Below are positions 18,965 to 27,895 of a stretch of 64,000 bases of DNA, one piece after another (position 1 is the first letter of the stretch; each line of letters starts with the position of its first letter). Below the pieces are notes generated by a model. The model had not been told where the DNA came from. It did no database searches and was given only the letters and a program-made list of their open reading frames with translations. Source of the DNA: Clostridium porci (GTDB lineage Bacteria > Bacillota > Clostridia > Lachnospirales > Lachnospiraceae); the NCBI RefSeq assembly GCF_009696375.1, contig NZ_VUMD01000008.1, forward strand, positions 62,001 through 126,000, in the 5' to 3' direction. The position numbers were made by a program, and so were the translations under genes.

Positions 18965-19960
18965 TTACTTACCTCCGCAATAAGAGCATGCTCCCATATG
19001 ATCCACCTGAGATAGAGGCACCTTTTGGACATAAGCGATAATAGAGCTGCAATTTCTATAAGCATGGTAGCTTTTCCCATAAGGCATAACGTATACCATA
19101 CCTATGCCCAAGCCAGCTCCACATCTCCTACAAGGCACATATCTTGCTCCCGACTGGTTTTGCATCTCTTGTGCGGAACCTGCCGGTACTGCCTTCAGAT
19201 TATTATAAAGGTAATGGCAGGCTCTCTGTCTGTGGTAACGGGTAGAGTTCTTTCCTATGAATACCATCTCCTCCTGCTCTCCAGTGCCTCTATGCCCCCC
19301 TTTATGGCTCCCTCCCTCGGCCCCTGTCCACATCCTACGGCTGCACACCTGCGTTACAGAAATGCTGTCTAGGCCCAGAACAGCAAATGGGAGCCTCATC
19401 TTATAACTCATCTCAATATGTACCATATCATCTGTTCCTATGTCCGTACCCTGGAATGATACATGCTGCATCCAGCTTTTATCTATTTGCGCTAAAATTC
19501 TGGAAGCTGCATAGGCCGTTCCTAGAGCAGCGGCCGCAGCCTTTTTGTCTGCTCCCTGGAGATCCTCTGTCCCATTTACCGCTCTCTCAGTATCTACCAC
19601 ATCTTCACCTATATTTCTAAAGCAAGCATCTACGTAGGCAAAAAGGCTCAGCTCTTCCCCTACGGATTCCATCACCGCCTGAATCTGTCTCTGCCGATCC
19701 ATGATCCGCAAAGGCATGATGAGGCATATACTTGAGAATAAAAATAACGATAAGCACATGGCGGCTTCCAGAGTCAGGCTTCCCCTAAAGGTCCGGGAGG
19801 CCCATGATAATGCTCTTTTTCTGAAGGTTATTTTAATATACAGACAACGCGGGCAGCTTAGCCGTACTTGGAGAGGTGCGGTTTTTATACCTGTTTTATT
19901 TGTCCTATGAGCGCACGTATTTTCTTTTTTATATTCCTTCTCAAAAAAGAGCATCATCAT
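18965..19960 (-). CDS. TadE-like pilus protein with cysteine-rich C-terminus
   Basis: A 331-residue protein with a basic N-terminal region, the RGSLTLEAAM pilin-like motif and a hydrophobic helix (about residues 60-85), then a long extracytoplasmic region. The C-terminal 80 residues hold several cysteines (YVPCRRCG, NCSS, CSYCGG) arranged like a small metal-binding or disulfide-rich module. The ATG triplet run at 19960 follows GGGAGG. Located between the DUF5702-like gene and the A24 peptidase. Confidence 0.72.
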   Translation of the reverse strand: MMMLFFEKEYKKENTCAHRTNKTGIKTAPLQVRLSCPRCLYIKITFRKRALSWASRTFRGSLTLEAAMCLSLFLFSSICLIMPLRIMDRQRQIQAVMESVGEELSLFAYVDACFRNIGEDVVDTERAVNGTEDLQGADKKAAAAALGTAYAASRILAQIDKSWMQHVSFQGTDIGTDDMVHIEMSYKMRLPFAVLGLDSISVTQVCSRRMWTGAEGGSHKGGHRGTGEQEEMVFIGKNSTRYHRQRACHYLYNNLKAVPAGSAQEMQNQSGARYVPCRRCGAGLGIGMVYVMPYGKSYHAYRNCSSIIAYVQKVPLSQVDHMGACSYCGGK

Positions 19961-19974
19961 AAGCCTCCCTTCTT

Positions 19975-22020
19975 CTATTTCCCTTCTAGGTAGCTCCCGG
20001 ATACCTCCATATTCGTATCATATCTCAGCCCACCGCTTCCATCCTGGCTTTTCCACAATCCCGCTGCCAAAAAGACATGTTTTCCACTGACCTTCACCTC
20101 CATATCCACCATGCAGGCACATCGTTCCAATCTAAATCCAGGCTGACTTCTTCTAATGTTCATCTGCATCACATCCATCATGCGGTAGACCATCTCTGTT
20201 GCATATCCTGCCAATATCAGCATTCTCAGGTATCCCTTATAATCCGTCCCCCTTCCCTTTCCTCCTGCTTCTGCCGGCTCCTTATCTCCCAGCACGTTGC
20301 TTCTTCCTATATCCAGAAGCCCTTCCAAACCCAGGTTCCACTCTTCCCTGGTTTTAAAAAGGGGAACCTTTTCCTTATTGAGCAGATTTCTCACATCCAA
20401 AAGCGCTTCTCCCAATGCCCAGACTGTCATAATAAAAAAGGATACAACCGGAACCAGAGGCATAAAGCCTGAAGCGCCTACAATTACCATTGCCAGCATC
20501 CTGGCTTCCTGGCGTTTTTCGGAATCGGAAAGAATATGTACCAGGTTCAGCCCCTGACGCACTGCTGTCAAAAGGGTCAAAACCCCGGCCAGATTATCCT
20601 TATCTCTCTCCTTTCCCTGCAGGATATATTCCAGCTCATACAAGGTATCCTCTGGCATTTCCTTCTCAAATGTCCGAAAAAATCGTAAGGCATATTCTCC
20701 AATCAGCAGGCGGTCTACAAGGCTGCGTACACCGCTGATCCATCTGCTGTCTGAGCTGCCCGATCTGAACATTCCCCTGGCATCACCGCCTGAAAAGCCG
20801 CTGCCAGCAGGCTGATCCCCTCCTTTGGGATCGGTTTCTTTTCCAGCTCCCCTGCCTTTAGAGGGCGCTGCTTCAAGCTCTATTTTTTCCCCGGAAATAA
20901 CCGTTCCCTCTGGAAGAACCAGCTCCATCAGGCCTCTGGACACCAAATCCCTAATTTTTTTCAGAATACCCTCTGTCTCCTTATCCTTTACACCAAATTC
21001 AACGCCCAGAGAAAGGATTCCATATTCGCTCCACATGGAAGATACCGGCTCCCACAGCTCCTCCTCTAATTCATCATCCTCATCCTCAGGCTCCCAGCCA
21101 TCAACATACTCTATTACAGCTTCAGCATCCTGCATCACCCCCTCAATCCACTGAATACGGGCAGAGCTCAGGACTTTAAGCTCCGCGATTGCTTTTCGCC
21201 TCTCACCTCCGGCAGATACATATGACTCATACTGCCGTATTTCATCCTCCAGGGCTGCCCTTATCCCCTCTCCCAGCTCCTTTTGCTCTTCCTCAAATCT
21301 TTTCCGGCTTTCCTTAAGATTTCCGCTTAACTGATCTGCCTGTTTCTCATAGGCATCTACCAGCCTCGGCAGGTTCTCAAGTTCCTTTATGATATTCCTA
21401 GCATGGGCTATGAACCTATCCCCGTCCAGCTCCTCCAGACAGTCCCGCCCCCTTTCCCATTCTTCCGTTTGAGCCTCAAGCCTCACATTAATATCCTCCA
21501 GCTTATGCTCCAAACGTACCGCTTCCTTTGTATGAACTGAATACAGCTCAGATATACGACTGACGCTATCTCCTTCCTTACAGGACTTTAAAAGGCTCTC
21601 AGCCTCTTTCTCTGTCAAGGCATCCCATACAACCCCTGCAAGTCCATATTTCATATACTCCAGTATCTCCTGCTCCATATAGCGTCCGTTTCCTTCTGTG
21701 AGAGCTGCCAGATCCCTAACCTGGGCTCCCTCTATTATCATGGGATACCAGTTCTTTCCCTTAAGGCATCCCTTGAGAAACCCCTCCATCTCCCTCTCCA
21801 GGCCTTCCGCCTCTTCATACTCTAGTCCCAGTATCCGGTACTCCCTCCACAGCTTCCTGTGGTACTGGCTCATGAGAGAATCCATGGACGCATTGACTGC
21901 CATTCTCTGACTGCATCTGGCCCCTGCGGTTCTGGCCGATTCAACCAGACCGCAGAGAAGCGCACACACACTAACCAGAATCATCGCCAGGAATACGGTG
22001 ATTTCCCCCCTCCTGTCCAT
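19975..22020 (-). CDS. Large Tad-locus membrane protein (DUF5702-like)
   Basis: The 681-residue protein begins MDRRGEITVFLAMILVSVCALLC..., an N-terminal TadG-like membrane helix with a pilin-like glutamate, and continues as a long coiled-coil-rich extracytoplasmic region (about residues 100-330). A further hydrophobic segment lies near residues 500-545. I identify it as DUF5702-like from start, size and position. Its ATG shares bases with the stop of the Flp1 pilin gene (TAATG). A structural role in the Tad apparatus is inferred. Confidence 0.75.
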   Translation of the reverse strand: MDRRGEITVFLAMILVSVCALLCGLVESARTAGARCSQRMAVNASMDSLMSQYHRKLWREYRILGLEYEEAEGLEREMEGFLKGCLKGKNWYPMIIEGAQVRDLAALTEGNGRYMEQEILEYMKYGLAGVVWDALTEKEAESLLKSCKEGDSVSRISELYSVHTKEAVRLEHKLEDINVRLEAQTEEWERGRDCLEELDGDRFIAHARNIIKELENLPRLVDAYEKQADQLSGNLKESRKRFEEEQKELGEGIRAALEDEIRQYESYVSAGGERRKAIAELKVLSSARIQWIEGVMQDAEAVIEYVDGWEPEDEDDELEEELWEPVSSMWSEYGILSLGVEFGVKDKETEGILKKIRDLVSRGLMELVLPEGTVISGEKIELEAAPSKGRGAGKETDPKGGDQPAGSGFSGGDARGMFRSGSSDSRWISGVRSLVDRLLIGEYALRFFRTFEKEMPEDTLYELEYILQGKERDKDNLAGVLTLLTAVRQGLNLVHILSDSEKRQEARMLAMVIVGASGFMPLVPVVSFFIMTVWALGEALLDVRNLLNKEKVPLFKTREEWNLGLEGLLDIGRSNVLGDKEPAEAGGKGRGTDYKGYLRMLILAGYATEMVYRMMDVMQMNIRRSQPGFRLERCACMVDMEVKVSGKHVFLAAGLWKSQDGSGGLRYDTNMEVSGSYLEGK

Positions 22021-22199
22021 TAGTACACCTCTTTCGACTGGCTGTTAATCTCCTTGAAAATATTTTCAAGCAAGACTGTAATCTGCTTCTTAAAGATGAT
22101 CACTAAACCGATTAGAACCACCAGAACTAAAACCAGCTCAATAACGCCGACTCCATCCTCCTCCACAAAAAAAGCTTTCAGCTCCTTTCTCAATTTCAT
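22020..22199 (-). CDS. Flp1-type IVb pilin (59 aa)
   Basis: A small pilin missed by simple length cut-offs. It encodes MKLRKELKAFFVEEDGVG followed by a hydrophobic helix VIELVLVLVVLIGLVIIF and a short polar tail. The glycine before the helix and the glutamate five residues further on are the Flp prepilin features. The ATG at 22199 follows GGAGGTGGAG. It is the likely major subunit of the pilus, lying between the TadC-like and DUF5702-like genes. Confidence 0.9.
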   Translation of the reverse strand: MKLRKELKAFFVEEDGVGVIELVLVLVVLIGLVIIFKKQITVLLENIFKEINSQSKEVY

Positions 22200-22247
22200 T
22201 TCTCCACCTCCTTTCCTGTATCAACAGCCATGAACAGGTTCCGATCC

Positions 22248-23507
22248 TTACCGAAACTCCATCAAGGCCGGGACTGCAATCATGATCATAACAACAGTCA
22301 GCATCATAAACAGGGGCAAAAGAAGCTTAGTTCCCGCCTCCTCGCCAAGCCTTCTGGCCTGGTGCTTTCTCTGTTCAAACGCCTCAGTCATCTCTATTTT
22401 CAAGGTATCTCTTAAATTTCTGCTCCCGTTCTTTCTGTTCTGCTCCAAAAGTCCGGAGAGCTTCATGTAATGCTGTAAACCACAGCGCCTTCCAAATTCC
22501 GAAAAGGCCTGTCCCTCGGACACACCGCTTTTCATCTGGCAGGTGGTCTCATACATTTCCTCATATACAAATCTGCTCCTGCGCCTACCTGCCTCCACCA
22601 TCTGCCGGTATTCCAGGGCAATCTTATCCCAGGCAGTCCGTATACTCATACCTGCTCCCAAAAATATAATCAACCGTGACAATACCTCTGAATAGTCCAT
22701 AAGCATCTGCTGCTTGCGTTTGGTTTCCCTCCGCTTCACATCCTGCTTTTCCTTAGCCTTCAAAAGCACAGCACCGGCAATCCCCAGGGCTGCCATGGGC
22801 CAGAAGGCTGATTCCCGGCTGCTTTGGTAAGACAGCTCCCTTCCCTGAAAAAACCGAGGCAGCTCCATATGCCCGGACGTATTCTGGCGGGTATCCTCAC
22901 TCCTTAAAAGCTCCAGAAATTCTTCCGTCCGCATTTCATCCTGAGCCAAGCGAGGCGGCTTTACTACTATCTCGATCAAATAGTCCTCCGGCCATCTGCC
23001 GTCTGTCATCCTTACCTCCAGATGGAGCTTCCTTCCTTCTTCCCCAAGTCCGGCTCCATTGACCTTGCCAAAGGAATCCAGAATTTCCGGCTCCTCTGAT
23101 TCCCACCGCAAACGCACACCATAGTCGCTGAGACTGGTAATTAGATTTAAGTCCTTTCTTACCTCCTGGAGGGATGTATTTTCTCCCAATATATAGGAAG
23201 GGAGCTCTTCCAATATTCTTTCATACATCTGGTGAGCCTCCTTTCTGGTATACACCCTCTCTCCCAGCTCAACTCCCAGAAGCACCGGCTCATCCTTCAG
23301 CCCTTTTACAATAAGCTCATAGGCAACCTCTCCCTGGCCATACCCCTTTCGTTCCAGGATATAACCGTCATTTAAAGGCTGCTCCATTCTGGCTGCGGCC
23401 TCTGCTCCAGCTCCCAGAAGAAGGCCCAGAACAATACAAAGAATCTGCTTTACAGGGAGAACAGGAGACCTTTCCTTCCTCCATTGGGAGAACTGTTTCC
23501 TTGCCAT
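22248..23507 (-). CDS. TadC-like type II secretion F domain protein with extra N-terminal domain
   Basis: The C-terminal part (about residues 260-419) is a T2SSF platform domain with SRLIIFLGAGMSIRTAWDKI and a final hydrophobic helix pair. The N-terminal 220 residues form an unusual region: a hydrophobic segment near residues 22-38, then about 180 residues of predicted extracytoplasmic domain, then another helix around 235. TadC proteins usually lack so large an insert. It works with the TadB-like protein as the inner membrane platform. Confidence 0.82.
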   Translation of the reverse strand: MARKQFSQWRKERSPVLPVKQILCIVLGLLLGAGAEAAARMEQPLNDGYILERKGYGQGEVAYELIVKGLKDEPVLLGVELGERVYTRKEAHQMYERILEELPSYILGENTSLQEVRKDLNLITSLSDYGVRLRWESEEPEILDSFGKVNGAGLGEEGRKLHLEVRMTDGRWPEDYLIEIVVKPPRLAQDEMRTEEFLELLRSEDTRQNTSGHMELPRFFQGRELSYQSSRESAFWPMAALGIAGAVLLKAKEKQDVKRRETKRKQQMLMDYSEVLSRLIIFLGAGMSIRTAWDKIALEYRQMVEAGRRRSRFVYEEMYETTCQMKSGVSEGQAFSEFGRRCGLQHYMKLSGLLEQNRKNGSRNLRDTLKIEMTEAFEQRKHQARRLGEEAGTKLLLPLFMMLTVVMIMIAVPALMEFR

Positions 23508-23525
23508 CTGCCTTCCCCCTTTCTC

Positions 23526-24437
23526 CTAAACCTCAATGTCCAGTATCCTTCCTGCCAGAACAATCGCTCCTGCATACAATACCAGGCAGAGGCTCATAAC
23601 TGCCCTCCCCATCCAGGTGCTGTACATCACATGAAAAAATCCAGGAGAAGATACATCAATATACAGGACAATCACAAAAGGAATACCATTCATCAACTTC
23701 TGTTCAAATACCTTGGAGGACGTCATTGTATGTATCTCCTCCTGAACCTGAACCTTGTCCCTTATAATTCCTACTGTATAATTAATAATTTCAACTAGCT
23801 CTCCTCCACTTCTTCTGGCTGCTGAAAAGACCTGAGCAAAATTGTCCACATCCTCCAACCCGCTCCGTGCCCCCAACTCCATTAAAAGCTGCTCCACAGG
23901 CCGGTTCATCCTGACCCCTGTGCAAAGAAGCCTGAACTCCCTGACAATCATACACTGGCTCCCATAAAGCAACTCCAGCTCCTGAACACTCATGGTCAGT
24001 CCATTCTCCAAGGAATATCCAGCACTGAGAAAGGAGGCCAGAACCAGAATCCCTTCCTTGAATTGAAGTCCAAGCTGCCGGAAACGCTCTTTTTTAAGAG
24101 CCTCCCGCTTATACAGAGGATATAAGGCTCCCAAAGGCGCCAGTACAATAAATATGGCAACGCTGCGGTAGAAGGTATAGGCTGCCAGGCCGCAGGCCCC
24201 TAAGCCCAAGGCTCCGTACAGTCCCCATTCCTTAATGGAAAGCCTGTAGTCTCTGTAATCCTTAATTTCCAAGGCTTCAGAAGGGTTCTTCCAGCCAAGG
24301 GCTTTCCTTATTCCTCCTTTTTTTCTAGCAACACCCTGCTGCCGCCAGCTTTTCCCTGTCTTTAAGCTCTCCTGTTTGTTTGAGCTTTCCTTCTTTCCTC
24401 TCATACTCAAATAGTGGTTCCAGCTCCACCGCTCCAT
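23526..24437 (-). CDS. TadB-like type II secretion F domain protein
   Basis: A platform protein with hydrophobic segments near residues 75-120 and a T2SSF domain (FKEGILVLASFLSAGYSLENGL, ARRSGGELVEIINYTVG). The end DVSSPGFFHVMYST is typical of TadB. I choose the ATG at 24437 because it lies seven bases after GGAGGG; this overlaps the end of the TadA-like gene by about 110 bases. An alternative ATG is at 24404. Confidence 0.85.
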   Translation of the reverse strand: MERWSWNHYLSMRGKKESSNKQESLKTGKSWRQQGVARKKGGIRKALGWKNPSEALEIKDYRDYRLSIKEWGLYGALGLGACGLAAYTFYRSVAIFIVLAPLGALYPLYKREALKKERFRQLGLQFKEGILVLASFLSAGYSLENGLTMSVQELELLYGSQCMIVREFRLLCTGVRMNRPVEQLLMELGARSGLEDVDNFAQVFSAARRSGGELVEIINYTVGIIRDKVQVQEEIHTMTSSKVFEQKLMNGIPFVIVLYIDVSSPGFFHVMYSTWMGRAVMSLCLVLYAGAIVLAGRILDIEV

Positions 24438-25533
24438 GCCTGCACCCTCCGATTTCCTCGATTGAAAGCACCCTCCGGCTGCCATCCCTAAGACGGCCAA
24501 GATGAATACTAATATCCAATGCTGATGCGATCTGATTCCTGATTGCCTCCAAAGGCAGCCTCGCAGCCATAAGAACCATCGTTTCCAGACGGCTCATCAT
24601 ATCCCTGGGACTGTTTCCATGGCCTGTAGACAGAGATCCTGCATGCCCGGTATTCATGGCCTGAAGCATGTCCAGGGCTTCCCTGCCCCGTACCTCCCCC
24701 ACTACAATTCTGGAGGGATTCATACGGAGAGCCGCTCTTATCAACTGACTCATGGTAATCTCACCTTCACCCTCTGTATTGGCATTTCTGGTTTCCAGAC
24801 GCACCAGGTTGGGTATCTGGGTAATTTGCAGCTCCGCTGAATCCTCAATGGTAATCACCCGTTCCTGAACCGGAATATAGGAGGAAAGAGCATTTAAAAA
24901 GGTGGTCTTACCTGAGTTAGTGCCTCCGCTTATAAATATGTTATATCCAGACTCCACCAGCTTTTCCAAAAAAATCGCCGCCTCCTCTGTCAATGCTCCA
25001 AACCGGATTAGCTTCTCCATGGTAATAGGCTCCGGAAATTTTCGTATGGTAACTGCCGGACCATCGATAGCGATGGGAGGCAGCACCACATGAACCCTGG
25101 AGCCATCCTCCAGCCTGGCGTCCACAATAGGGGAGGACACGTTTACCACCCTGTTTACACGGCTTACTATCTGCTGAATAATATCTTCCAGCTGCTCCTG
25201 CCTCTCAAAATGACGATCCCACAGCTCTACTTGTCCCCGCCGCTCTACAAATATATTTCCCGCTCCATTGACCATAATTTCCGAAACTTCCCTGTCATCA
25301 ATCAGTTCCTGCAGTATATCCAGCCTCCGGAAGCTGTCAAAAAGGCTTCCCCTAAGCCAAATCCGCTCCTTAAGGGGCAGAAAGCTCTCTCTCCCCTGCT
25401 CTCTGATGACAGCATCAATACGCTCCAACAGCTCCTCATCCTCCATATGGCAGCGATCCTGCATTTCCTCCATAAGCCGCCCCCGAAGCAAAGCCCGGTC
25501 ATTTTCTCTGCGTTCTCTCTTCTCACCTTCCAT
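24325..25533 (-). CDS. TadA/CpaF-type secretion ATPase
   Basis: The hexameric motor ATPase of the Tad pilus. The start at 25533 (MEGEKRERREND) follows GGGAGGAAGG and AAAGGG. The protein has an N-terminal domain, then ISGGTNSGKTTFLNAL (Walker A), ITIEDSAELQ, MNPSRIVVGEVRG (Walker B) and MNTGHAGSLSTGHGNS, in the CpaF order. It overlaps the CpaE-like gene upstream by 11 bases and the TadB-like gene downstream. Strong similarity pattern along the whole length. Confidence 0.94.
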   Translation of the reverse strand: MEGEKRERRENDRALLRGRLMEEMQDRCHMEDEELLERIDAVIREQGRESFLPLKERIWLRGSLFDSFRRLDILQELIDDREVSEIMVNGAGNIFVERRGQVELWDRHFERQEQLEDIIQQIVSRVNRVVNVSSPIVDARLEDGSRVHVVLPPIAIDGPAVTIRKFPEPITMEKLIRFGALTEEAAIFLEKLVESGYNIFISGGTNSGKTTFLNALSSYIPVQERVITIEDSAELQITQIPNLVRLETRNANTEGEGEITMSQLIRAALRMNPSRIVVGEVRGREALDMLQAMNTGHAGSLSTGHGNSPRDMMSRLETMVLMAARLPLEAIRNQIASALDISIHLGRLRDGSRRVLSIEEIGGCRHGAVELEPLFEYERKEGKLKQTGELKDREKLAAAGCC

Positions 25534-26572
25534 ACCCTTTGCCTTCCTCCCCAGTCCGGTCTGCTTCACATATCTCCATCTGCCTCCCCTGCAGCATCTG
25601 CCGCACATAATCCCCCAACTCTCCCCATAACAGCTGCTCCAGATAATTTCCCTGCTTTCCAAAGGCACTGTTGTAAGGAAGCTTAAGCCTGTGAATCCGC
25701 TCCATCACCACTCCCTCATCTGCTGTCTTTAGGTACTCCTCAAACTCCTCCAGCTTTGCCCTGGACACACAATCATTCCTAACCGGCATGTAGATCACAT
25801 CACAGATCTCCAGCAAAGGAAGGGCCTCTCTGCCCATATGTCCCATATCTAAAAGCACCTTATCGTATCCGCTTTCTCTGGCAATTTTTTCTATCAGCAG
25901 AGCCATATCCTGGGACGTCACCTGATTGAGATCCTCCCCATACCGAACCGGCGGAATATACTCCAGCTTCTCCCAGCTGTATATCATAGACTTAAGCTTC
26001 ATCCAGTGATATTCCCCTTGGCGGTACAGGTAGAGCACGTCTGATAAATCTCTCTCATGCTCTTTCCCCATCAGCTTAGAAAGCCCCGAATAAGCCTCCA
26101 GGCTCAGATACAGCACCGCCTCCCCCTTAGACAGAAGCTGCCCCAACGCAAGAGCAAAGGAGGTTTTCAAACACCGGTTTACAGGAGAAAATATACCCAG
26201 CACTGCAGCTTTCCCCCCAAAAAGAGCCAGGTCAGGCGCCATGGCTCGATCACAATAGCAAGCCATCACCTCTCTCATAATCCCATCTCCTGACTGGTAT
26301 TTGTAAATCGAAGGCCGGTTCTCCTTCATCTCCGCCGCATCTCCCTCACACAGCTGAATCACCTGCCTGGCTCTCACGCTGTCAGCTAAATCTCCGGCCT
26401 TCTCATCTACCAGCAGTATCTCTATTTCATGATCTGTTCCATAGCCAACAAGCCGTTCCCTGTCAGAAAATGCCATTGCCGTGAAAGGCACCTTCACTTT
26501 TTCATTTACATAATCCGCAAATCTGGTTGCAAAATCAATATCTGCATCAAAAACTGCCATTACCCGAATCAT
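25523..26572 (-). CDS. CpaE/TadZ-like localisation ATPase
   Basis: A 349-residue protein with an N-terminal receiver-like domain (about residues 1-110, with VDEKAGD) and a C-terminal MinD/ParA-type nucleotide-binding domain. The P-loop is modified (FSPVNRCLKTSFALAL), keeping Lys-Thr-Ser; later elements are DKVLLDMGHMG and VIYMPVRND. TadZ/CpaE proteins place the pilus assembly at the pole. Located between the A24 peptidase and the ATPase genes. Confidence 0.82.
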   Translation of the reverse strand: MIRVMAVFDADIDFATRFADYVNEKVKVPFTAMAFSDRERLVGYGTDHEIEILLVDEKAGDLADSVRARQVIQLCEGDAAEMKENRPSIYKYQSGDGIMREVMACYCDRAMAPDLALFGGKAAVLGIFSPVNRCLKTSFALALGQLLSKGEAVLYLSLEAYSGLSKLMGKEHERDLSDVLYLYRQGEYHWMKLKSMIYSWEKLEYIPPVRYGEDLNQVTSQDMALLIEKIARESGYDKVLLDMGHMGREALPLLEICDVIYMPVRNDCVSRAKLEEFEEYLKTADEGVVMERIHRLKLPYNSAFGKQGNYLEQLLWGELGDYVRQMLQGRQMEICEADRTGEEGKGYGR

Positions 26573-26662
26573 CCTACTTTGCTCCCTCTTTTATCCTTAG
26601 CTGCCACCTTGCAGCCTTCTTCCCCTGCCAGATGTTAAGCTGATAAGCCACCCTGCCTCCAT

Positions 26663-27217
26663 TTATCCCATCCACAAAATTGTAATTAAGGCTCCCATCC
26701 ACAGGCAGGCCCCCAAAGGAATCACACACCCTGTCCCATCTCTCTCAAGCAGATAATATGGCTCTGGCCTTTTGCTCTGAAACACATCCCTGATATAGGC
26801 GAATAAATACAAAAATCTCTGACAGGTACTGCCATACCGCAGCATCCTTACAAGGGCCAGAACAGCCCCCAGACATAACCCCACTCCGATTGCCACGGCC
26901 CCTCTCCTTCCTCCCATGGCCGCAGCTATAACTGCCATCAGCTTGACATCTCCTGCTCCTGTCATACGCAGCAGAAAGAATGGGAATCCCAGCGCTCCTG
27001 TAAGCATCAGCCTCATCCAAAATCCTACGGCTGCCAAAAGGGCAGCCGTCCAGCCGCTGCCGCCCCAGGCTTCCCAAATCAGGCCTCCCAAGGCCATCAT
27101 ACCTCCTATAGCTAAACCACCGTTCGGTATACGATGCTCCTTCAGATCGCTGACAGCGCAAACTGACAGACATGTAACTAAAACAAATTCAGAAAAGCCC
27201 GACGCTGCTACCTCCCT
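26663..27217 (-). CDS. Tad-locus prepilin peptidase (A24); start codon unclear
   Basis: Both catalytic aspartates are visible: AVSDLKEHRIPNGG (Asp codon at 27148-27146) and MTGAGDVKLMAVI. The conserved frame is open from 27217, but between the stop at 27220 and residue RIPN there is no ATG, GTG or TTG. The first ATG (27100) would delete the first aspartate and helix one. A GGGAGG site at 27210-27215 is followed seven to eight bases later by TCG (27202) in this frame, as if a TTG start had mutated. A ten-codon frame MKGGSSVGLF begins at the nearby ATG but in another frame. It may use a non-standard start or be inactive. First gene of the Tad operon. Confidence 0.7.
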   Translation of the reverse strand, partial: REVAASGFSEFVLVTCLSVCAVSDLKEHRIPNGGLAIGGMMALGGLIWEAWGGSGWTAALLAAVGFWMRLMLTGALGFPFFLLRMTGAGDVKLMAVIAAAMGGRRGAVAIGVGLCLGAVLALVRMLRYGSTCQRFLYLFAYIRDVFQSKRPEPYYLLERDGTGCVIPLGACLWMGALITILWMG

Positions 27218-27324
27218 TCATCACTTTTTTATCTCTCCAATGGAAAATCCTGCCTGAATCAGGCCATTTACTATTACCCTTGATATTATTAAGCCTTATG
27301 ATAAGACTCTGTGAATGTTTCTTT

Positions 27325-27353
27325 ATTATGCCTTATAATTTTCAAAATGTCAA
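27325..27353 (-). promoter_or_regulatory. Strong promoter of the Tad operon
   Basis: On the minus strand TTGACA (27348-27353) and CATAAT (27325-27330) are separated by exactly 17 bp. The untranslated leader that follows contains the palindrome GCCTGATTCAGGC (27252-27264). Confidence 0.85.
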
Positions 27354-27413
27354 TAGCATGTAACAAAATAATTTCCCCCCTGCTTTTAAAATAATCTCGA
27401 TTACCATATTTCC

Positions 27414-27442
27414 TTGACCTTTCTTGCTTACAATGGTAAAAT
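27414..27442 (+). promoter_or_regulatory. Promoter of the ArsR-type regulator
   Basis: TTGACC (27414-27419) and TAAAAT (27437-27442) with 17-bp spacing. It lies back to back with the Tad promoter, about 60 bp away. Confidence 0.78.
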
Positions 27443-27482
27443 ATATTTGGTTTATTTTTTTAAACGAATGGAGAACTGACAG

Positions 27483-27836
27483 ATGACCACAGCCCAGGAA
27501 TTACAAAAGAAATTTCATATCTGCATGCCCCTGTTTATTGCTCTGGGAGATGAAATGCGTCTGTCCATTATAGAGGCTCTGACTGAAGCTGCTCTGGACG
27601 GCAGCAAACAGCCGGGGCCTATTGAATTTGACCATCATGGGCTGAATGTAAATGAGATAACCAGGCGAACCAGCCTTTCCAGGCCTGCCATCTCCCATCA
27701 TTTAAAGATTTTAAAGGATGCCGGGCTTGTGGGCGTGCGTCAGGAGGGCACAGCCAACTACTATTACCTGACGCTAAGGGAATCCAACCGAAAGCTGATG
27801 GAGCTGGGATACCGTCTTGAAGAATTTATATATTAA
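27483..27836 (+). CDS. ArsR-type winged-helix transcriptional regulator
   Basis: A 117-residue DNA-binding protein with a winged helix: LNVNEITRRTSLSRPAISHH is the helix-turn-helix, followed by LKILKDAGLVGVRQEGTANYYYL as the wing. No cysteine pair of the classical metal-sensing type is present, so the signal is unknown. The ATG follows GAGAACTGACAG, a weak site. It is divergent from the Tad operon and could control it (inference). Confidence 0.88.
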   Translation: MTTAQELQKKFHICMPLFIALGDEMRLSIIEALTEAALDGSKQPGPIEFDHHGLNVNEITRRTSLSRPAISHHLKILKDAGLVGVRQEGTANYYYLTLRESNRKLMELGYRLEEFIY

Positions 27837-27895
27837 ACGAATAAGATCCCATTTTCCAGATATACTATTTTTATCAATATCTGGGAGATGAAATT

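Noticed and set aside
20077-20472. Long antisense frames within the Tad genes
   Set aside because: They are shadows caused by the moderate GC content and codon bias of the real minus-strand genes.
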